Below are positions 1-7,501 of a DNA stretch of 42,434 nt, piece by piece. This DNA comes from Actinomycetes bacterium. GTDB lineage: Bacteria > Actinomycetota > Actinomycetes > S36-B12 > CAIYMF01. Each line of letters opens with the position of its first letter. The first letter of the stretch is position 1. A program made the translations under genes and the position numbers. The notes under the pieces were generated by a model, which saw only the letters and a list, made by a program, of their open reading frames with translations, did not search any database and had not been told where the DNA came from. The stretch covers positions 1-42,434 of the forward strand of contig JAKOVT010000294.1 in the NCBI GenBank assembly GCA_029781935.1, given 5' to 3'.

Positions 1-126
1 CGTCTCGATCTCGACGCCGTCGGACATCGCCGCCATCGCCCCCGACTCGGCGACCACCTCGCCGCCGGCCGGGATGGTGATCGTGGCGAACGAGAACGCG
101 GGGTTGGCGGTGATGTCGACCTGCAT
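1..126 (-). CDS. AIM24/TIGR00266-family protein, N-terminal 42 codons
   Basis: Only the first 42 residues lie in the window; the gene runs off the left edge. The translation starts MQVDITANPAFSFATITIP and continues with GGEVVAESGAMAAMSDGVEI. This resembles the opening of AIM24-family proteins, where a short strand is followed by a 'vESGAMvaMs' segment. These are beta-sandwich proteins of unknown biochemical role in bacteria. The ATG at 126 is chosen because it directly precedes the conserved start; no clear ribosome binding site is visible. It reads in the same direction as the ABC exporter genes, 53 bases after the permease stop. The family call rests on memory of the motif. Confidence 0.7.
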   Translation of the reverse strand, partial: MQVDITANPAFSFATITIPAGGEVVAESGAMAAMSDGVEIET

Positions 127-179
127 GCGCGCAGGCTACGGCCGGCCTCGCGACCCGGCGTGGATGCGCCCGGTCGCGC

Positions 180-2678
180 TCAGGTCGACTGGATCGCGTC
201 GAGCACCTCGAGCCGGGTCGAGCGCCGCGCGGGCAGGAACGACGCCATCACGCCGAGGACGATGCCGAGCACGAGCACCAGCAGCAGTCGTCCGAACGGG
301 AATCCGAGCGAGATCGACGCGTCCGAGAGCCGGTTGATCGCGACGAGCAGCCCCCAGCCCACCAGCAGGCCGAGCACGATGCCGGTGAGCGTGCCGAGCG
401 CGGAGATGAGTCCCGACTCGAGCCGGACCATCCGCTGGACGCGTCGATCGGTCATGCCGACGACCCGCAGGAGCCCGAGCTCCCGCCGTCGCTCCAGGAT
501 CGACAGCGAGAGCGTGTTCACGATGCCGATGAGCGCCACGATCACGCTCATCAGCAGCAGGCCGTTCACCGCGTTGATCATGAAGTCGAAGATGCTGCCG
601 ACGATCTGCGCGAGCGAGTTGCCGACGAAGACCGAGATGTCGGGCCGCTGCTCCACGACCTTGTCGATCGCCTTCTTCGTCTGGGTCTCGGTCCCTTCCT
701 TCGCGTCGATGAACGCGACGGTCGGAGCGGTCGCGCCGACGAGCTCGTCGAACTGACCCGTCGCCACCAGGTTGCCGATCTGCGACGCGTCGATCGTGTC
801 GTCGAGCAGCGCGACGACCTTCAGGTCGACGCTGCGACCGTCGGCGTTCGCGACGCTCACGGTGTCGCCGAGGTGCTGCTTCGAGCTGCTCAGCATCGCG
901 ATCGTGCCGGTGCCGAGGTCCGAGAGCGAGCCCTTCGCGACCTTCACGTTCGCGACCTTCAACAGCCCGCCGCCGTCGTCGGTGGAGACCTGCGACGGCT
1001 GGCCCGCGATGGTCACCGACTCGCGGCGGAAGGGGGTGACCTGCTCGACGCCCTTCACCTCGCCGAGTCGGCGCACGATGGACTCGTCGAGCGAGCCGCC
1101 GGTGCTGGCGACGACGTAGTCGGCGCTCTTCAGCTGCTGGATCTCGGCGACCACGAAGTCCTTCAGGCTCGTGCCCGCGACCGTCACGAACGTCACGAGG
1201 AACACGCCGATCAACAGCGCGTTGGCGGTGGTCGCCGTGCGCTTGGGGTTGCGGGCGGAGTTGTCGATCGCGAGCCGGCCCTCCAGCCCGGCGCGCCCGA
1301 TGACGGGTCGGAGCAGGTGGGCGCCGAAGGTCGCGAGCATCGGTCCAGCGACGATCGTGCCGATGACCACGAGCAGGGCGCCGAACCCGATCAGGACGGC
1401 GGAGCCGCCGAGGAACAGCGCGAGCAGCCCCAGGCCGACCATCGCCACGGAGGTCACGACCCGGCTGCGGGGGATCGCGCGGGACTCCACCGCCGCGTCG
1501 CGCAATGCCTCGATGGGCTCGATCCGCGCCGCCCGCCGGGCGGGGATCATCACCGAGAAGAGCGTGACCAGGGTGCCGAGGACGATCCCGGCGATCACGT
1601 TGCTCGGCGAGACGATGATGCCGCTGCCCGGCAGCGTCACGCCGACGAGCTCGAGCACCCACACCAGGACGAACGTGAGCCCGAGTCCGACCACGACGCC
1701 CAGGGACGAGCCGAGCAGTCCGACGGCGATGCCCTCGTAGCGCAGGGACCGCTTGATCTGCTTCGGGGTCGCGCCGATGGCCGAGAGCACGGCGAGCTCG
1801 CGCTGGCGCTGGGCCACGATCACGCTGAACGTGTTGTAGATGACGAACGCGCCCACGAAGAGCGCGAGCGCAGCGAACGCCTGTAGTCCCATCTTGAGGA
1901 AGCGGCCGAACGATCCCGCCTGCTCGCGCTGGTCGGCGCGGAACTCGTCGCCGGTCTGGGTGACGAAGCCCTTCGGCGCGAGCGGTGCGACCCGCTTCGC
2001 GAGGGTCGCGGGGTCGCCGTCGCCGCGGAGGAAGAGGTTCTGGTACTCGACCCGTCCGGCGGTCAACCAGTCGAAGGCGGCTGCCGGCGGGATCGAGACC
2101 GTCCCGCCCTGGTCGATCGCCTCCGACGATCCGAACGAGGTGATGCCGACGATCGTCGCCGCATGCTTCCCGCTGACCGACAGCACCGTGGTGCTGCCTC
2201 CGAGCCGCAACGACTCGCGTGATGCGAGGCCGCCGTCGATCGCGATCTCGTCGGTGCCGCGTGGGGCCCGGCCCTTCGTGAGCTGGATCGGGTTCAGCTC
2301 CTTGTCGGTCACCCAGAGGCGACCGGTCGAGCCGGCACCGAAGCTGCGGCCGCTCGGGGCGAGGAACGCGACCGGACCGGTCACCGTGCCCGCCACGGCG
2401 GTGACGCCGGGCACCGTCCGGATCCGGGTGGCGGTGGCGCCCGGGATCCGCAGCTTCTCGGCGAACGAGCCGCCGGGCGCCTGGGTGGTGGTGTCGGCGA
2501 CGACCGCGACGTCGACGTTGCCGTACTGGCGGTCGACGTCGCCCTCGAGCGAGTTGATGACCCGGTCGCTGACGAAGCCGGTCGCGGTGAAGAACGCGAC
2601 CCCGGTGAGGATCGCGAGCAGCGTGGCGACGTAGCGGCTGACGTTGTGCCGGACGCCGCGGAGGGCGAGGTGGAGCAT
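180..2678 (-). CDS. ABC transporter permease, FtsX/MacB-like, two FtsX domains
   Basis: An 832-residue membrane protein, probably the permease of a type VII (MacB/LolCDE-like) ABC exporter or mechanotransmission complex. The first membrane helix is at about residues 17-37, followed by an extracytoplasmic domain to about residue 260. A first FtsX unit (about 262-385) contains QRQRELAVLSAIGAT, a central set of helices lies at about 408-505, and a second FtsX unit at the C-terminus contains ERRRELGLLRVVGMTDRR and ends in SFLPARRSTRLEVLDAI. Two FtsX units in one chain suggest it acts with the ATPase without a second permease. The start lies 3 bases after the ATPase stop, so the two are almost certainly co-transcribed. 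Substrate unknown. Confidence 0.9.
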   Translation of the reverse strand: MLHLALRGVRHNVSRYVATLLAILTGVAFFTATGFVSDRVINSLEGDVDRQYGNVDVAVVADTTTQAPGGSFAEKLRIPGATATRIRTVPGVTAVAGTVTGPVAFLAPSGRSFGAGSTGRLWVTDKELNPIQLTKGRAPRGTDEIAIDGGLASRESLRLGGSTTVLSVSGKHAATIVGITSFGSSEAIDQGGTVSIPPAAAFDWLTAGRVEYQNLFLRGDGDPATLAKRVAPLAPKGFVTQTGDEFRADQREQAGSFGRFLKMGLQAFAALALFVGAFVIYNTFSVIVAQRQRELAVLSAIGATPKQIKRSLRYEGIAVGLLGSSLGVVVGLGLTFVLVWVLELVGVTLPGSGIIVSPSNVIAGIVLGTLVTLFSVMIPARRAARIEPIEALRDAAVESRAIPRSRVVTSVAMVGLGLLALFLGGSAVLIGFGALLVVIGTIVAGPMLATFGAHLLRPVIGRAGLEGRLAIDNSARNPKRTATTANALLIGVFLVTFVTVAGTSLKDFVVAEIQQLKSADYVVASTGGSLDESIVRRLGEVKGVEQVTPFRRESVTIAGQPSQVSTDDGGGLLKVANVKVAKGSLSDLGTGTIAMLSSSKQHLGDTVSVANADGRSVDLKVVALLDDTIDASQIGNLVATGQFDELVGATAPTVAFIDAKEGTETQTKKAIDKVVEQRPDISVFVGNSLAQIVGSIFDFMINAVNGLLLMSVIVALIGIVNTLSLSILERRRELGLLRVVGMTDRRVQRMVRLESGLISALGTLTGIVLGLLVGWGLLVAINRLSDASISLGFPFGRLLLVLVLGIVLGVMASFLPARRSTRLEVLDAIQST

Positions 2679-2681
2679 CGG

Positions 2682-3428
2682 CTACGCCTCGAACCGCTTC
2701 ATGCGGTCGAGCACGGCGTCGGTGGTCGGGTTCGGCATCTCGTCGATGATCTGACCGTCGGCGAGGAAGAGCACGTTGTCCGCGTAGGACGCGGCGTGCG
2801 GGTCGTGGGTGACCATCACGATCGTCTGGCCCGAGTCGTCGACCGCCGAGCGCATGAAGCTCAGGATCTCCATGCCGGTGCGGGAGTCGAGGGCGCCGGT
2901 GGGCTCGTCGGCGAAGATGATCTCGGGACGCGGCACGAGCGCCCGGGCCACCGCCACGCGCTGCTGCTGGCCACCCGAGAGCTGGCTCGGCAGGTTCTCG
3001 AGCCGTTCGGTGAGCCCGACGGTGCGGATGATCTGGTCGAACCACGGCTGGTCGACGTCGCGGTCGGCGAGCGTCAGCGGCAGCAGCACGTTCTCCTTCG
3101 CGCTGAGCGTCGGGATGAGGTTGTACTGCTGGAAGATGAACCCGAGCCGGTCGCGCCGCAGCAACGTGAGCTCGGTCTTGTTCAGCGTCGACAGCTCGGT
3201 CTCGCCGATGAAGACCGAGCCCGACGTGAGCCGGTCGAGGCCCGCGACGCACTGCATCAGCGTGCTCTTGCCCGAGCCCGACGGGCCCATGATCGCGGTG
3301 AACCGCTGCGCCGGGAACGTGACGGTGACCCCGCGTAGCGCGTGGACGACGGCATCGCCGATGCCGTAGGTCTTGACCGCGTCGACGGCACGCGCTGCGC
3401 CGAGATCGGTGGGGGCCGTGGCCGTCAT
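2682..3428 (-). CDS. ABC transporter ATP-binding protein, MacB/LolD type
   Basis: A 248-residue nucleotide-binding subunit that would power the adjacent FtsX-type permease. The Walker A motif GPSGSGKST is at residues 48-56, the Q-loop at about 100-101, the signature LSGGQQQR at 150-157, Walker B IIFADEP at 170-176 and the switch histidine at 208. The LSGGQQQRVAVARAL and ADEPTGALD segments are typical of the LolD/MacB/FtsE group. I chose the ATG at 3428 because GGAGAGG sits about 8 bases upstream; an in-frame start at 3470 would add 14 residues but lacks a good site. The downstream permease begins 3 bases after its stop. Confidence 0.92.
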   Translation of the reverse strand: MTATAPTDLGAARAVDAVKTYGIGDAVVHALRGVTVTFPAQRFTAIMGPSGSGKSTLMQCVAGLDRLTSGSVFIGETELSTLNKTELTLLRRDRLGFIFQQYNLIPTLSAKENVLLPLTLADRDVDQPWFDQIIRTVGLTERLENLPSQLSGGQQQRVAVARALVPRPEIIFADEPTGALDSRTGMEILSFMRSAVDDSGQTIVMVTHDPHAASYADNVLFLADGQIIDEMPNPTTDAVLDRMKRFEA

Positions 3429-3514
3429 CGCATCACCTCTCCGGGGGAAGTCACCGGAGGGTAATGGCACGTCTGTGTCATGCGGGGCACGCTGCGCGCA
3501 GCCTGAGGGTCCGG

Positions 3515-4009
3515 CTACAGCATGCGTTGCATGACCACGACGTCGAGCCAGCGGCCGAGCTTGCGGCCGACCTCGCGCTCGGTCCCGACGACCTCGAATC
3601 CGCAGCGGCGGTGGAGCGCGATGGACGCGCCGTGGCCGCCCACGATCCGGGCGATCACCGAGTGGTAGCCGAACTGGCCGGCGAGGCGGACGAGCTCGGT
3701 GAGCACCTGGTGGCCGACCCCGGTGCCCCGGTGCGTGTCACGGACGTAGACCGAGTCCTCGACGGTGGTGCGGTAGGCGGGCCGCTCCTTGTAGGGCGAG
3801 AGCGATCCGAATGCGACGATCTCGCCGATCTCGTCCTCGGCCACGATCGCCGGATGACCGCCGGCGTGCTCCTCGATCCAGGCGATCTGCTCCCCGAGGC
3901 TGCGGGGCACCAGGTCGAAGGTGACGGTCGAGCCGGCGACCTCGACGTTGTAGATCGCCCGGATGGCCTCCGCGTCGGCGCGCACGGCGGGTCGGAGGCG
4001 GGTCGGCAC
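3515..4009 (-). CDS. GNAT N-acetyltransferase, phosphinothricin acetyltransferase-like
   Basis: A 164-residue single-domain GNAT enzyme that would transfer acetyl from acetyl-CoA to a small amine. The N-terminal AIRAIYN, the block GSTVTFDLVPRSLGEQIAWI, SLSPYKERPAYRTTVEDSVYV and the acetyl-CoA loop RGTGVG (about residues 98-103) match the Pat/Bar/YncA family, which acts on phosphinothricin, methionine sulfone or sulfoximine, or similar amino acid analogues. The start is a GTG at 4009. It is divergent from the tRNA-Thr gene and separated from the ABC ATPase by 86 bases. Family is clear; the real substrate cannot be told from sequence. Confidence 0.88.
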   Translation of the reverse strand: MPTRLRPAVRADAEAIRAIYNVEVAGSTVTFDLVPRSLGEQIAWIEEHAGGHPAIVAEDEIGEIVAFGSLSPYKERPAYRTTVEDSVYVRDTHRGTGVGHQVLTELVRLAGQFGYHSVIARIVGGHGASIALHRRCGFEVVGTEREVGRKLGRWLDVVVMQRML

Positions 4010-4042
4010 GCGCTGGACGGTAACCGACGAGGTCGGCCTTGC

Positions 4043-4048
4043 TAGTCT
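4043..4048 (+). promoter_or_regulatory. Possible -10 element for the tRNA-Thr/tRNA-Met unit
   Basis: TAGTCT lies 35 bases before the tRNA-Thr 5' end and resembles the TAGnnT elements found before tRNA-Trp, rpoB, rpsL and rplC in this window. No convincing -35 box is found 17-18 bases upstream, so the call is weak. Confidence 0.3.
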
Positions 4049-4082
4049 CTTCGGGCTCCGTCCGGTTCGCCGGAAGGCGCGC

Positions 4083-4155
4083 GCCCCCTTAGCTCAGTCG
4101 GCAGAGCACTTCCATGGTAAGGAAGGGGTCTACGGTTCAAGTCCGTAAGGGGGCT
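4083..4155 (+). tRNA. tRNA-Thr (anticodon GGT)
   Basis: A full cloverleaf can be folded. The acceptor GCCCCCT pairs with AGGGGGC, the D arm contains AGCTCAGTCGGCAGAGC, the anticodon stem CTTCC/GGAAG closes the loop ATGGTAA with anticodon GGT, and the T arm contains GGTTCAAGTCC. The 3' CCA is not encoded. It is 6 bases upstream of tRNA-Met, the usual start of the rpmG/secE region in actinobacteria. Confidence 0.97.
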
Positions 4156-4161
4156 CCCGGC

Positions 4162-4238
4162 GGCGGGATAGCTCAGCTGGTCAGAGCGCACGGCTCATAA
4201 TCGTGAGGTCGAGGGTTCGATCCCCTCTCCCGCTACCA
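4162..4238 (+). tRNA. tRNA-Met (anticodon CAT), CCA encoded
   Basis: The acceptor GGCGGGA pairs with TCCCGCT (first pair G-T), the anticodon stem CACGG/TCGTG closes CTCATAA with anticodon CAT, and the T arm contains GGTTCGATCCC. The discriminator A is followed by an encoded CCA. A CAT anticodon can also belong to the lysidine-modified tRNA-Ile, but the body and its position next to tRNA-Thr fit elongator tRNA-Met. Confidence 0.94.
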
Positions 4239-4245
4239 GAACTCG

Positions 4246-4271
4246 TTCGGAGCCCGTCTCCCGGGCCGAAC
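4246..4271 (+). terminator. Hairpin just after tRNA-Met
   Basis: GTTCGG (4246-4251) pairs with CCGAAC (4266-4271), and inside it CCCG (4254-4257) pairs with CGGG (4262-4265) around a 4-base loop with a 2-base bulge. It starts 8 bases past the tRNA CCA end. It may be a terminator or a processing stem; no long T tract follows. Confidence 0.45.
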
Positions 4272-4291
4272 CGAGTGTTCTTCCAATGCCC

Positions 4292-4313
4292 GCGACGCAG
4301 TGGTCTGCGTCGC
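4292..4313 (+). other. Perfect 9-bp hairpin upstream of rpmG
   Basis: GCGACGCAG (4292-4300) and CTGCGTCGC (4305-4313) form a perfect 9-bp stem with loop TGGT, 21 bases before the rpmG start codon. There is no T tract, so it looks more like a leader element or RNase-processing stem than a terminator. Function is unknown. Confidence 0.5.
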
Positions 4314-4334
4314 CACGAACGGAGCGAATCGACG

Positions 4335-4496
4335 ATGGCGTCGGACAAGCGGATCAAGGTGACGCTGGCCTGCGAGGAGTGCAAGCGGCGGAACTACATC
4401 ACGATCAAGAACAAGAACAACGATCGTGAGCGCATCGAGATGAAGAAGTACTGCCGCTTCGACCGCCGGCACACGGTCCACAAGGAGACCCGCTAG
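4335..4496 (+). CDS. rpmG: 50S ribosomal protein L33
   Basis: A 53-residue L33 of the large ribosomal subunit. The start at 4335 gives [19 protein letters not shown], which matches the family; upstream codons in the frame run back through the tRNA and are not coding. The zinc-type pair C13xxC16 and C40 are present, but the fourth ligand expected at about residue 43 is Asp (YCRFDRRH), so only three of four cysteines remain. GGAG at 4321-4324 is a plausible ribosome binding site. It follows tRNA-Met, as is usual in actinobacteria, and is followed by a hairpin terminator. Confidence 0.96.
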   Translation: MASDKRIKVTLACEECKRRNYITIKNKNNDRERIEMKKYCRFDRRHTVHKETR

Positions 4497-4510
4497 CCGC
4501 CTCGGTCGGT

Positions 4511-4528
4511 CCCCGCCGCCCGGCGGGG
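4511..4528 (+). terminator. Hairpin terminator after rpmG
   Basis: CCCCGCC pairs with GGCGGGG around GCCC in an 18-base palindrome that starts 15 bases after the rpmG stop. It is very stable but lacks a T tract, as is common in GC-rich actinobacteria. It separates rpmG from the sigma-factor gene. Confidence 0.55.
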
Positions 4529-4582
4529 TCGCGGAGTAACCTCGTCGTGTCCTCCCGGGTCTGATCCCCGCTCGAAAGCGGT

Positions 4583-5152
4583 GTGCCGATGCCCGACCAG
4601 TCCGCCCTGATCCAGGCCGCCCGTGACGGCGACCGGCAGGCGTTCGACGAGCTCGTGCGCCTGACCTACGTGGACCTGTTCACGCTCGCCGTCCGCCTGA
4701 CCGGCAACGAGGAGGACGCCCGGGACGTCGTCCAGGACGCCTATCTGCGGGCCTGGCGGGGGATCGGGAAGTTCCGGGGCGACGCCCAGCTCAGCACCTG
4801 GCTCTACCGGATCACCGCGAACTGCGCGTCGACCCACCTGTCGCGGCGGCGCCGGAACCGCACCGAGCCGCTGCTGCCCGGGTTCGAGCCGGTGGAGCTG
4901 GCGGGCGACGTCCTGCCGGAGCAGGCCACGGAGTCGGGCCTCGACCTGGCCCGGATCGGCACGGCGGTCGACGCGCTGCCGGCGAAGCTGCGTGCCGTGG
5001 TGGTGCTGCGCGACGTCTACGGCCTGAGCCACGAGGCGATCGCCGAGGAGCTCGGCATCTCGGTGTCGGCGGCGAAGGTCCGGCTGCACCGGGCCCGCAA
5101 GCGCCTCCGGGACAGCGTGTTCGAGGAGCGGAGGTCGGCCCGTGCGGTATGA
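4583..5152 (+). CDS. ECF-type RNA polymerase sigma factor
   Basis: A 189-residue sigma-70-family protein with only regions 2 and 4, so it belongs to the extracytoplasmic-function group. Region 2 covers about residues 15-85 with the segment NEEDARDVVQDAYLRAWRGI. Region 4 covers about 135-180 with the helix-turn-helix LSHEAIAEELGISVSAAKVR. Start is GTG 4583 or ATG 4589; both give the same domains and neither has a strong ribosome site. A TAACCT hexamer at 4536-4541 could be a -10 element. It overlaps the next gene by 11 bases, which strongly suggests translational coupling with a cognate anti-sigma. Most actinobacteria I recall carry hadAB-like genes at this spot, so this pair is unusual. Confidence 0.9.
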   Translation: MPMPDQSALIQAARDGDRQAFDELVRLTYVDLFTLAVRLTGNEEDARDVVQDAYLRAWRGIGKFRGDAQLSTWLYRITANCASTHLSRRRRNRTEPLLPGFEPVELAGDVLPEQATESGLDLARIGTAVDALPAKLRAVVVLRDVYGLSHEAIAEELGISVSAAKVRLHRARKRLRDSVFEERRSARAV

Positions 5153-5498
5153 GGACGTCGCGGATCTGATCCCGGGCCTCGTCGACGGCACCGTCGAGGT
5201 CGACGCGCGGACCCGGGCGTTCATCGACTCGGACCTCCGGTGCCAGGCCGAGCTGGCCCGCTACCGGCGCTTGCTGCGCGGCCTCGGAGCCCTGCGGACC
5301 ACCTATCTCGAGCCGGCGCCCGGCGGTCTGGCCCAGACGCTGAACGCGCTGGCGGCCGAGGGCGAGCGCAAGGTCGCGCGGTCGTACCTGCGCGGTCGGC
5401 GGGCGCTGGTCGCCGGCGCGGCCCTCGGTGGCGCCGCCGTCGCCACCGCCGCGGCGGTGGTCGCCGCCCGCTCGCGCCGGCGGGTCCTCGCCGGCTGA
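5142..5498 (+). CDS. Putative anti-sigma factor, single membrane helix, zinc motif lost
   Basis: A 118-residue protein that starts (GTG 5142) inside the end of the sigma gene, with GGAGCGGAGG just upstream. The N-terminal half (LIPGLVDGTVEVDARTRAF ... LRCQAELARYRRLLRGL) resembles the helical anti-sigma domain in pattern, but the HxxxCxxC zinc motif is reduced to the single C34. A hydrophobic Ala/Val/Gly helix spans about residues 88-109, followed by a short basic tail, so the protein would sit in the membrane with its N-terminus in the cytoplasm. Function is inferred from overlap with the sigma gene and topology; no diagnostic motif proves it. Confidence 0.65.
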   Translation: MRYEDVADLIPGLVDGTVEVDARTRAFIDSDLRCQAELARYRRLLRGLGALRTTYLEPAPGGLAQTLNALAAEGERKVARSYLRGRRALVAGAALGGAAVATAAAVVAARSRRRVLAG

Positions 5499-5526
5499 GC
5501 CGTGCCGCACCCCGGTCGTTCCCGGC

Positions 5527-5556
5527 GTGAGTCCCGCCGTCCCGCGCGGCTAGGCT
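5527..5556 (+). promoter_or_regulatory. Promoter candidate for tRNA-Trp-secE-nusG
   Basis: GTGAGT (5527-5532) and TAGGCT (5551-5556) are separated by 18 bases. The -10 matches the TAGnnT form seen at three other sites here; the -35 keeps only the TGA core. Transcription would start near 5563, about 20 bases before tRNA-Trp. Confidence 0.5.
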
Positions 5557-5582
5557 CGCCCCTCCGGCCCCCGCGCGCCCGG

Positions 5583-5656
5583 AGGGCAGTAGCTCAATTT
5601 GGCAGAGCTCCGGTCTCCAAAACCGGCGGTTGGGGGTTCGAGTCCCTCCTGCCCTG
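5583..5656 (+). tRNA. tRNA-Trp (anticodon CCA)
   Basis: The acceptor AGGGCAG pairs with CTGCCCT, the D arm contains AGCTCAATTTGGCAGAGC, the anticodon stem CCGGT/ACCGG closes CTCCAAA with anticodon CCA, and the T arm contains GGTTCGAGTCC. The discriminator is G and CCA is not encoded. It sits just before secE, the standard bacterial arrangement. Confidence 0.97.
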
Positions 5657-5704
5657 CTCCGAAGACGACCAGCCAGGGACCCTGTCCCGGGAAGGCCTGC
5701 AGCG

Positions 5705-5992
5705 GTGAACCAGCAGAACCGACAGATGCGGCGAGCCGCGCAGAAGGCCGGAGCGGATCAGCCGCGCCGTCCCGAGCGTCGCTCCGCCGCGCCTGCTGCT
5801 GCGACGGAACGCACCAGCCCCACCCAGTTCTTCACCGAGGTGCGTGCCGAGCTCCGCAAGGTCGCGTGGCCGACCAAGAACGAGGTCATCAACTCGACGA
5901 TCATCGTGCTGATCGCCGTCGTGGTGATGACCTCGCTGATCTTCGCCGCGGACTACGTGTTCGCCAAGGGCGTCCTCTTCCTCTACGACTGA
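5705..5992 (+). CDS. secE: Preprotein translocase subunit SecE
   Basis: A 95-residue single-span SecE, which clamps SecY in the Sec translocon. The conserved amphipathic segment [19 protein letters not shown] is at about residues 42-60, followed by one membrane helix at about 63-84. The basic N-terminal 40 residues are low-complexity. The start is the GTG at 5705, preceded by GGGAAGG. It lies between tRNA-Trp and nusG, 4 bases before the nusG start, so the two are co-translated. Confidence 0.96.
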   Translation: MNQQNRQMRRAAQKAGADQPRRPERRSAAPAAATERTSPTQFFTEVRAELRKVAWPTKNEVINSTIIVLIAVVVMTSLIFAADYVFAKGVLFLYD

Positions 5993-5996
5993 GCCG

Positions 5997-6743
5997 ATGA
6001 CCGTGACCGACGACTTCTCGAATCCCTTCGCGTCCGCGGACGACGGCGACGCGGGCACCGATCCCGTGGCCGAGCCCGCGGCGGACGCACCGGCCGACGT
6101 GTCGCCCACCGAGGTGGAGCTGCCCGGCGACGCCGAGATCCTCGAGGTCGCCGAGTACGACGACGACGAGGAGCTCGAGGCCGAGCCGAGCCCGTACGAC
6201 CGGCCCGGGCGCTGGTACGTGGTCCACACCTACGCGGGCTACGAGAACAAGGTGAAGCAGAACCTCGCCAGCCGTGTGCGCTCCATGAACGTCGAGGAGC
6301 GGATCTTCGAGGTCGTCATCCCGATGGAGGACGTCATCGAGTTCAAGAACGGCCGCAAGGTCGTCGTGCAGAAGAAGGTCTGGCCCGGCTACCTGCTGAT
6401 CCGCATGGCCCTCGACGACGACTCCTGGTACGTCGTGCGCAACACCCCGGGCGTCACCGGCTTCGTCGGCAGCGGCGCCAAGCCCACCCCGCTCACCCGT
6501 CGCGAGGTCGAGGAATGGCTCGGCAAGGGCGAGGAGCGCGAGGGCCAGCAGGAGAAGAAGGTCCGGCCGCGGCTCGAGTACGAGGTCGGCGAGCAGGTCC
6601 GCGTCACTCAGGGTCCCTTCGCCGACTTCAACGGCGCCATCAGCGAGATCGACGTCGACCGGTCCCGCCTCAAGGTGCTCGTCAACATCTTCGGCCGGGA
6701 GACCCCGGTCGAGCTGGAGTTCGGCCAGGTGGCCAAGCTCTAG
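5997..6743 (+). CDS. nusG: Transcription termination/antitermination factor NusG
   Basis: A 248-residue NusG, the universal elongation factor that binds the RNA polymerase clamp and couples to Rho or to S10 on the ribosome. The NGN domain begins at about residue 71 with [20 protein letters not shown] and a C-terminal KOW domain covers about 195-248 ([15 protein letters not shown]). The first 70 residues form a strongly acidic extension rich in Asp, Glu and Ala, also found in other actinobacterial NusG proteins. Start ATG 5997 is 4 bases after secE. Confidence 0.96.
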   Translation: MTVTDDFSNPFASADDGDAGTDPVAEPAADAPADVSPTEVELPGDAEILEVAEYDDDEELEAEPSPYDRPGRWYVVHTYAGYENKVKQNLASRVRSMNVEERIFEVVIPMEDVIEFKNGRKVVVQKKVWPGYLLIRMALDDDSWYVVRNTPGVTGFVGSGAKPTPLTRREVEEWLGKGEEREGQQEKKVRPRLEYEVGEQVRVTQGPFADFNGAISEIDVDRSRLKVLVNIFGRETPVELEFGQVAKL

Positions 6744-6999
6744 CCGTCACCGCGAGAATCGTGGGCCGCCGGGGGGTCCCGGGGTCCGGGGTGTGAGGGA
6801 TGCCTCCACCCGAACAGCTCAATCGAAGACACGATCGCGGTCCCAACGACCCGAGCCCGAAGCGCAGCGGAGGGCGAACCGCGGAGTGAGTGGCCGCGAA
6901 CCGGGCCACTGGTAGCAACGACGATCGAACGCGGAACCGCGGTCCGGTGAGCCGGTTCGCAACGAACGACGCCGACAAGGCGTGAACGGAGCCGAAGAG
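6744..6999 (+). other. nusG-rplK intergenic leader, 256 bases
   Basis: No gene seen. The stretch contains GC-rich partial hairpins, including AGTGGCC (6889-6895) with GGCCACT (6904-6910) and two copies of GAACCGCGG. An L1-binding mimic is known in this position in other bacteria (established for E. coli), but I could not identify one with confidence. No clear promoter was found. Confidence 0.3.
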
Positions 7000-7425
7000 A
7001 TGGCGAAGAAGAAGCTCGCCGCAGTGGTGAAGATCCAGATCCAGGCCGGCCAGGCGACGCCCGCGCCGCCGGTGGGTACCGCGCTCGGTCCCCACGGTCT
7101 GAACATCATGGACTTCTGCAAGGCGTACAACGCGGCGACCGAGAACCAGCGGGGCCAGATCATCCCGGTGGAGATCTCGATCTACGAGGACCGCACGTTC
7201 ACCTTCATCACGAAGACCCCGCCGACGCCGTTCCTCCTGCGTCAGGCCGCGGGGATCGAGAAGGGCTCGTCGGTCACGCCGCGCGAGAAGGCGGGCAAGG
7301 TCACCAGGGACCAGGTCCGCGCGATCGCCGAGCAGAAGATGCCCGACCTGAACGCCATCGACCTCGAGGGCGCCATGGCCCAGGTCGAGGGCACGGCCCG
7401 TTCCATGGGCCTCGACGTCGTCTGA
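7000..7425 (+). CDS. rplK: 50S ribosomal protein L11
   Basis: A 141-residue L11, the usual length is about 142. It forms the GTPase-associated centre of the 50S subunit with L10 and L7/L12 and binds 23S rRNA where thiostrepton acts. The N-terminus [19 protein letters not shown] and the proline-rich [17 protein letters not shown] segment are diagnostic; a C-terminal rRNA-binding domain follows. ATG 7000 is preferred over an in-frame GTG at 6982 because it fits the family start and has GGAG nine bases upstream. rplA follows. Confidence 0.97.
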   Translation: MAKKKLAAVVKIQIQAGQATPAPPVGTALGPHGLNIMDFCKAYNAATENQRGQIIPVEISIYEDRTFTFITKTPPTPFLLRQAAGIEKGSSVTPREKAGKVTRDQVRAIAEQKMPDLNAIDLEGAMAQVEGTARSMGLDVV

Positions 7426-7501
7426 CGTCACGGCAGCACCCACCGGTGGAGGACCTCGCCACCGGGCTCGGGACCACGAGGGAGCTTGAAGGAGCGACCA
7501 C

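Noticed and set aside
136-3252. A 1038-codon open frame on the minus strand over the ABC exporter
   Set aside because: It is a shifted frame of the permease and ATPase genes with Arg/Pro/His-rich translation and no domain motif.
6744-6999. L1-binding leader or terminator between nusG and rplK
   Set aside because: Several partial stems exist but none is strong enough to name, and no promoter pair with correct spacing was found.
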